Assembly: GCA_964460845.1 (NCBI GenBank)
Contig: CAYWRZ010000022.1
Span: 1-44,682 of the forward strand
Reading direction: 5' to 3'
Origin: CAYWRZ01 sp964460845
GTDB lineage: Bacteria > Bacteroidota > Bacteroidia > Flavobacteriales_D > UBA2798
DNA length: 44,682 nt
Part shown: in pieces, positions 41,073-44,682 of the stretch
Layout: each line of letters opens with the position of its first letter
How positions within the stretch are numbered: position 1 is the stretch's first letter
Translations under genes and position numbers: made by a program
The notes under the pieces: model-generated
Databases searched by the model: none
What the model saw: the letters and a program-made list of their open reading frames with translations, nothing else
What the model was told of the DNA's origin: nothing

Positions 41073-41205
41073 GGTTTGGGCTGAAGTTTCCATAAAAGGT
41101 TGATGAGTAGAACACAAAATTGGCAATAATTTCACAATTCACCCAGTAAAAAGTGAACGGAAATATTTTTCCCCAAAAAGCCGGGAATACAAAGAAAACG
41201 GAAAC

Positions 41206-42063
41206 TTATTTATCCTTGAGCGGATCGTTGAACTGCCTGTCGCGGCGATCTTTGCCCCGGCGCGCATCCACATCGGATACGTAATTCCATTTGCCATTTT
41301 CCAGGCGGTAGGCATCGTACGAACCGTCGGGGTAATAAAACTCATAAATACCGGTAGCCGTTTCGGTCTCTGGCATCAGGTGATCAAAAATGATCATCTT
41401 CTCTTTTGCATCGTAACGCAGCATCACGCGCGAAAGGGCCGAAAATTCGAGAATAACCCTACGTTTTACCCCGTCTTTAGGGTGATGAAAAACCGGAGCT
41501 CCAAAATTGATCTTATCGCCCGCAAGCACCATCACTTCTATAATTTTTTTGGAGCTCTGCCGGTTGTTGCCGTCCCAGCCCAGCAAGGTATATTCGGTAC
41601 GCCCTACGGTATTGGAAACTATAATATCATAATACAAGGCTCCATACCAGCGCCGGTTGTCCATCGAACGGGTTTCGGCATTCTGCACGTTAACCGACTG
41701 ATCGATCAGCTCTATCAGCTTAGCGTTTTTACCGGCGGTAAGCACATACGCATAATAGGTATGCGTGCCGTTGTCGTGCTCGATATTCCAGTTAAACAAC
41801 CTGAACGCTTTATCGGGTGCGTAAAGCTTTGCAATACTGGTCAACGAATCGAAAGGATAGGTAAAGGCTTCCTCTTCACGCAGCGTTTCGGCCAAAAAGG
41901 TTTTAAACTGTTTGTTTTTTTCTACTCGTTCCGAATCGTTTTTCGCCGTTCGCAGCTCGCGCAAATAATGGGTCAGGGAATCTTCTCTCACTTGCATGTC
42001 CTGTGCATGAAGCGCAGTAGGCATAAAAAGCGAGACCAAAAGACCAAGGCAGGTTTTCCACAT
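41206..42063 (-). CDS. Exported protein of unknown function, ~285 aa
   Basis: 285 residues from the ATG at 42063, which gives a clear signal peptide (LFMPTALHAQ); the frame is open for 24 more basic residues upstream that do not belong. The mature protein is beta-rich with YYAYVLTAGKNAKLIELID, RWYGALYYDIIV and YTLLGWDGNN, and ends with a charged Arg/Asp tail (DARRGKDRRDRQF). It is common in Bacteroidota in my recollection, without assigned function. It lies between serC and the ferredoxin gene. A CAACTTTG sequence about 29 nt upstream may be its -7 box. Confidence 0.75.
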   Translation of the reverse strand: MWKTCLGLLVSLFMPTALHAQDMQVREDSLTHYLRELRTAKNDSERVEKNKQFKTFLAETLREEEAFTYPFDSLTSIAKLYAPDKAFRLFNWNIEHDNGTHTYYAYVLTAGKNAKLIELIDQSVNVQNAETRSMDNRRWYGALYYDIIVSNTVGRTEYTLLGWDGNNRQSSKKIIEVMVLAGDKINFGAPVFHHPKDGVKRRVILEFSALSRVMLRYDAKEKMIIFDHLMPETETATGIYEFYYPDGSYDAYRLENGKWNYVSDVDARRGKDRRDRQFNDPLKDK

Positions 42064-42117
42064 AATCTTCTTCTTTACCAATTTTCTTACCAAAGTTGAA
42101 AAAATACGCCGTAAATG

Positions 42118-42147
42118 AAAAAACACCGTACTCAATACGGTGTTTTC
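42118..42147 (-). terminator. Terminator of the ferredoxin gene
   Basis: aaaacaccgta (42120-42130) and tacggtgtttt (42136-42146), 5-nt loop, T6 on the minus strand (42118-42123), 23 nt after the ferredoxin stop. Confidence 0.9.
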
Positions 42148-42168
42148 TCTGAAAAGTTGTGAAGCGGG

Positions 42169-42516
42169 TCAGGTATGCATAAAATCTTTGCGGGCAAAAA
42201 GCTCTTCGCGACTTTCGCGGTGATCGGGATCGTCCACGCAGCAATCTACCGGACATACCGCCGCGCATTGGGGTTCGTCATGAAACCCGACGCATTCGGT
42301 ACACTTGTCGGTGACAATATAATAGACATCGACCGATTTGGGATCGTGCGTTTCTTCGGCATTGACCGACTGCCCATCGGGGCGGGTCACCTCGCCTTTG
42401 AGTGTAGTGCCATCCGCATATTTCCATTCTGCCCCACCCTCGTAAATGGCATTATTGGGACACTCCGGTTCGCAGGCGCCGCAATTAATGCACTCTTCCG
42501 TGATCATAATAGCCAT
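42169..42516 (-). CDS. 2[4Fe-4S] ferredoxin
   Basis: 115 residues. First cluster motif C9-x2-C12-x2-C15-x3-C19P; second C72-x2-C75-x8-C84-x3-C88P, with the eight-residue insertion typical of Allochromatium-type ferredoxins. A ~45-residue insertion between the motifs (WKYADGTTLKGEV) is longer than in small clostridial ferredoxins. Further Cys92 and Cys93 near the end. Low-potential electron carrier in the cytoplasm. Divergent from the acyl-CoA reductase gene; the two promoters abut. This ferredoxin / acyl-CoA reductase / serC arrangement recurs in Bacteroidota. Confidence 0.93.
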   Translation of the reverse strand: MAIMITEECINCGACEPECPNNAIYEGGAEWKYADGTTLKGEVTRPDGQSVNAEETHDPKSVDVYYIVTDKCTECVGFHDEPQCAAVCPVDCCVDDPDHRESREELFARKDFMHT

Positions 42517-42535
42517 GGAAACAATGGTTTTTTGT

Positions 42536-42551
42536 TAATTTTGCAAATATA
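42536..42551. promoter_or_regulatory. Abutting divergent -7 boxes (acyl-CoA reductase and ferredoxin)
   Basis: TAATTTTG at 42536-42543 on the plus strand and TATATTTG (minus) at 42544-42551 each match TAnnTTTG exactly and touch without a gap. The plus box is 39 nt before the acyl-CoA reductase ATG, the minus box 28 nt before the ferredoxin ATG. RNA polymerase cannot occupy both at once. Confidence 0.6.
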
Positions 42552-42581
42552 CGAATAAGCTCAGGAACACCTTATCCCCGA

Positions 42582-43640
42582 ATGGAATTAAAACAAAGAA
42601 TGGCCGCATTTACCCAGCTCGGCCGCTTCCTTTCCGAATTTTCAGGCAAACAGCCCTGGCAGGGTTATTCCAACGGCGTGAGCCAGGCCGATTACGAAGC
42701 GTTTAACACGCTCATAAGCGGTGTACACCTCTACAACGGCTGGTTTACGGAAGAAAATGTAAGAAAAGCGCTCGGATCACTGGCCGATATGCTTACCGAA
42801 GAATCGCTCGAAAAATGGCTGTCGCAGTATCCCGATCAGCAATTCCCCGAAACGCAGAAAACAGTGGCGCTCATCATGGCAGGTAATATTCCCCTGGTAG
42901 GGTTTCACGATCTGCTCTGCACGCTGCTCGCCGGGCACCGGGTGCTGCTCAAGCTCTCGGCTGACGATGACAAGCTCCTGCCTTTTATCCTTGCCCATCT
43001 TGTCCGCGCCATCGAGCCGGCCTTTGCCGATCGGATCAGGTTAGCAAGCGGAAAGCTTACAGACTTCGATGCGGTGATTGCCACCGGCTCTGACAACAGT
43101 TCGCGTTACTTCGAATATTATTTTGGAAAATACCCGCACATCATCCGTAAAAACCGTACCTCGGTCGCTGTGCTCGACGGTACCGAAAGTCACGAAGAGC
43201 TGACCGCGCTCGGACACGATATTTTCGATTACTTCGGACTGGGCTGCCGTAATGTGTCGAAACTGTTGATTCCGGAAGACTTCGATCTCGATCGTTTTTT
43301 CAAAGCCATTTACCCTTTTAATCCGATCATTCACCACAAAAAATACGCGGGCAACTACGACTATAATAAAGCCGTTTACCTGCTCAACAAAGCCAACCTG
43401 CTCGACAACGGTTTTCTGCTGCTGTTAGAAGAAAACACCCTGCATTCGCCACTCGGAATGCTCTATTACCAGCGTTACACACAGCCGAAGGAAGCGCAGG
43501 AATACCTCGCTGCTCACAAAGACCGGCTTCAATGTATCGTCGGACACGGACATATTCCTTTCGGGCGTTCTCAATCGCCCCGTGTAATGGATTATGCCGA
43601 TAATGTCGATACCCTGGCCTTTCTCGCCCAACTCAATTAA
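42582..43640 (+). CDS. Acyl-CoA reductase (LuxC-like aldehyde dehydrogenase fold)
   Basis: 352 residues. Reduces acyl-CoA or acyl-enzyme to aldehyde with NADPH. The GNIPLVGFHD block (101-110) and the catalytic Cys222 in GLGCRNVSKL are as in the LuxC family. No LuxD or LuxE genes follow, so this is not a luminescence operon; Bacteroidota carry it as a stand-alone gene of unproven role in aldehyde or wax/lipid metabolism. The pdxH gene begins 6 bp after the stop. Cytoplasmic. Confidence 0.9.
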   Translation: MELKQRMAAFTQLGRFLSEFSGKQPWQGYSNGVSQADYEAFNTLISGVHLYNGWFTEENVRKALGSLADMLTEESLEKWLSQYPDQQFPETQKTVALIMAGNIPLVGFHDLLCTLLAGHRVLLKLSADDDKLLPFILAHLVRAIEPAFADRIRLASGKLTDFDAVIATGSDNSSRYFEYYFGKYPHIIRKNRTSVAVLDGTESHEELTALGHDIFDYFGLGCRNVSKLLIPEDFDLDRFFKAIYPFNPIIHHKKYAGNYDYNKAVYLLNKANLLDNGFLLLLEENTLHSPLGMLYYQRYTQPKEAQEYLAAHKDRLQCIVGHGHIPFGRSQSPRVMDYADNVDTLAFLAQLN

Positions 43641-43646
43641 ACGCTT

Positions 43647-44303
43647 ATGGAAGAAGATCTGAGAACCTACCTGCAATCGGTGCGCCGCGATTTTGCCAAT
43701 CTTCCGCTCGAAGAAACCGATGCACCGGATGAGCCTTTTACGCTTTTCAAACGCTGGTTCGACGATTCGCTCAAGGCACAGCTTCCCGATCCTTATTCCA
43801 TGATCCTTGCCACTTCCGGAACGACACAAATCCCTTCTTCACGGGTGGTCTATATGCGCGATTTTGATGCGAACGGACTCACGTTTTTTACCAATTACCA
43901 AAGTCAAAAAGGACGCGATATCGCCGCCAATCCGAATGTGGCCTTGCTGTTTTTCTGGAACGGAATAGACCGGCAGGTACATCTCAAAGGAAAGGCCACA
44001 AAAGTGGAAGAATCGGTGTCGGATAATTATTTTGCTTCGCGTCCCCGAGCCAGTCAGTTAGGCGCATGGGCCAGTGCGCAAAGTGAAGTGATTCCTTCGC
44101 GTTATGAACTCGACATTAGGCTCGAAGAGGTAACGCGTCGTTTTGAAGGACAAGAGGTACCTCGTCCTCCCCACTGGGGAGGATATATTGTGAAACCTTA
44201 CAGTGTCGAATTTTGGCAGGGACGTCCGAGCAGGCTGCACGATCGGCTGCGTTATTTGCTGCAGGAACAGGGAAGCTGGCTGCGTGAAAGGCTCGCTCCC
44301 TGA
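43647..44303 (+). CDS. pdxH: Pyridoxamine/pyridoxine 5'-phosphate oxidase
   Basis: 218 residues. FMN enzyme making PLP, the last step of vitamin B6 synthesis and salvage. SSRVVYMRDFDANGLTFFTNYQSQKG (as the pattern RVVYMRDF then FFTNYxSxKG) is the FMN-binding region, and the C-terminal FWQGRPSRLHDR with RLHDR is the family's signature end. Dimeric, cytoplasmic. Six bases after the acyl-CoA reductase, so co-transcribed. SerC, a PLP enzyme that also acts in PLP synthesis, is 2.5 kb upstream. Confidence 0.95.
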   Translation: MEEDLRTYLQSVRRDFANLPLEETDAPDEPFTLFKRWFDDSLKAQLPDPYSMILATSGTTQIPSSRVVYMRDFDANGLTFFTNYQSQKGRDIAANPNVALLFFWNGIDRQVHLKGKATKVEESVSDNYFASRPRASQLGAWASAQSEVIPSRYELDIRLEEVTRRFEGQEVPRPPHWGGYIVKPYSVEFWQGRPSRLHDRLRYLLQEQGSWLRERLAP

Positions 44304-44355
44304 ATATAGCTTCCTTTGTGTATTAAACTCGTTTTACCACTCTGTAAAACGCAAA

Positions 44356-44380
44356 AAACAGCCTTTTTTCTGGCTGTTTC
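44356..44380 (+). terminator. Terminator of the acyl-CoA reductase-pdxH operon
   Basis: aaacagcc (44356-44363) and ggctgttt (44372-44379), 8-nt loop, then tctctttt; 53 nt after pdxH. Confidence 0.75.
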
Positions 44381-44461
44381 TCTTTTCCCTGTTTATACGT
44401 TTTCCTACCAGGTTCTTTTGCGCTCGAAAAGGACAGGTCACCCCGGAACAAAAGACTTATA

Positions 44462-44497
44462 AAAAATAAAGTCCCGGTGGTTGCTTCCGGGACTTTA
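44462..44497 (-). terminator. Terminator of the Lys/Ala-rich protein gene
   Basis: taaagtcccgg (44467-44477) and ccgggacttta (44487-44497); on the minus strand the stem is followed by ttattttttat. It lies 18 nt after the stop at 44515-44517. Confidence 0.85.
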
Positions 44498-44514
44498 CTA
44501 TTTCTAAAGAGCGA

Positions 44515-44682
44515 TTAGTTAGCGGCTGTAGCGTCGCCCGAAGCAGGTGCAGAAGCCTTCTTGGGAGCGGCTTTCTTAGCAGCAGCTTTTTTAGGAGCGG
44601 CTTTCTTAACAACAGCTTTTTTGGGAGCGGCTTTCTTAGCAGCAGCTTTTTTAGGAGCGGCTTTCTTAGCAGCAGCTTTTTT
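44515..44682 (-). CDS. C-terminus of a Lys/Ala/Pro-rich, histone H1-like protein, 5' end missing
   Basis: The frame is open to the right edge; only the last 55 residues are inside the window. They consist of a 10-residue repeat KKAAAKKAAP (with one KKAVVKKAAP), then KKASAPASGDATAAN and stop. The DNA repeats with a 30-bp period. Such tails bind DNA in bacterial histone H1-like proteins and in some HU proteins with extensions; other basic-tail proteins are possible since the folded part is missing. A terminator follows. Confidence 0.75.
   Translation of the reverse strand, partial: KKAAAKKAAPKKAAAKKAAPKKAVVKKAAPKKAAAKKAAPKKASAPASGDATAAN

Noticed and set aside
42582..43640. Luminescence (lux) operon
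   Set aside because: Only a LuxC-like reductase is present; no luxA, luxB, luxD or luxE, and pdxH follows.

Overview
This 44.7-kb window comes from a member of the Bacteroidota with roughly 50% GC. The evidence is a secreted protein with a type IX sorting tail, a TonB-dependent receptor paired with a DUF4249 lipoprotein, DUF4421, DUF4924 and OmpH proteins, the serC / ferredoxin / acyl-CoA reductase neighbourhood, and promoters of the Bacteroidota TAnnTTTG (-7) type instead of E. coli -10/-35 boxes. No CRISPR array, rRNA, prophage or transposase was found. Both window ends lie inside repetitive coding sequence and a 100-N gap lies inside a tandem array, so the window may be a whole draft scaffold.

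Layout. 1-2300: the 3' part of a large repetitive helical protein (six identical 21-residue units, then 54-residue degenerate units), followed by a gapped 94-bp intergenic tandem array carrying GGTGGCT...AGCCACC palindromes. 2.3-5.1 kb: an aspartoacylase-family hydrolase, a SET-domain protein, ruvX and aroK. 5.3-7.2 kb: tRNA-Lys(UUU) with a well-formed promoter, followed by an AT-rich stretch with two orphan exported proteins. 7.2-15.8 kb: a single-chain two-lobed retropepsin-like protein, a fatty acid hydroxylase, the DUF4249/TonB receptor pair, a CPA2 cation/proton antiporter and a small lipoprotein. 16.2-19.2 kb: an M61 peptidase coupled to two four-helix membrane proteins. 19.3-24.7 kb: lpdA, a duplicated DUF4389 protein, and an FbpBC-like ABC importer coupled to a TPR protein. 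24.7-30.4 kb: rnz, a T9SS cargo protein, a STAS protein, pyrR-pyrB and rpsA. 30.6-36.7 kb: an active/inactive M16 peptidase pair and aconitase. 36.7-44.3 kb: DUF4421, an operon of an 81-residue protein, OmpH and DUF4924, a ParDE toxin-antitoxin pair, serC, an exported protein, and a divergent ferredoxin / acyl-CoA reductase-pdxH pair. The window ends in a Lys/Ala/Pro-rich, histone H1-like tail.

Most of the content is housekeeping: shikimate, pyrimidine, serine/PLP, TCA-cycle and translation genes. Clear coupling is visible in aroK-ruvX (1-bp overlap), pyrR-pyrB, permease-ATPase-TPR, M61-membrane protein (ATGA overlap), parD-parE (ATGA overlap) and acyl-CoA reductase-pdxH. Many genes have a TAnnTTTG box only 16-40 nt before the start codon, which implies short leaders and corrects several start codons. 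No new defence or mobile system is convincingly visible. The least explained parts are the repeat protein with its downstream array, the M61/membrane-protein operon, the SET protein and the AT-rich segment after tRNA-Lys.
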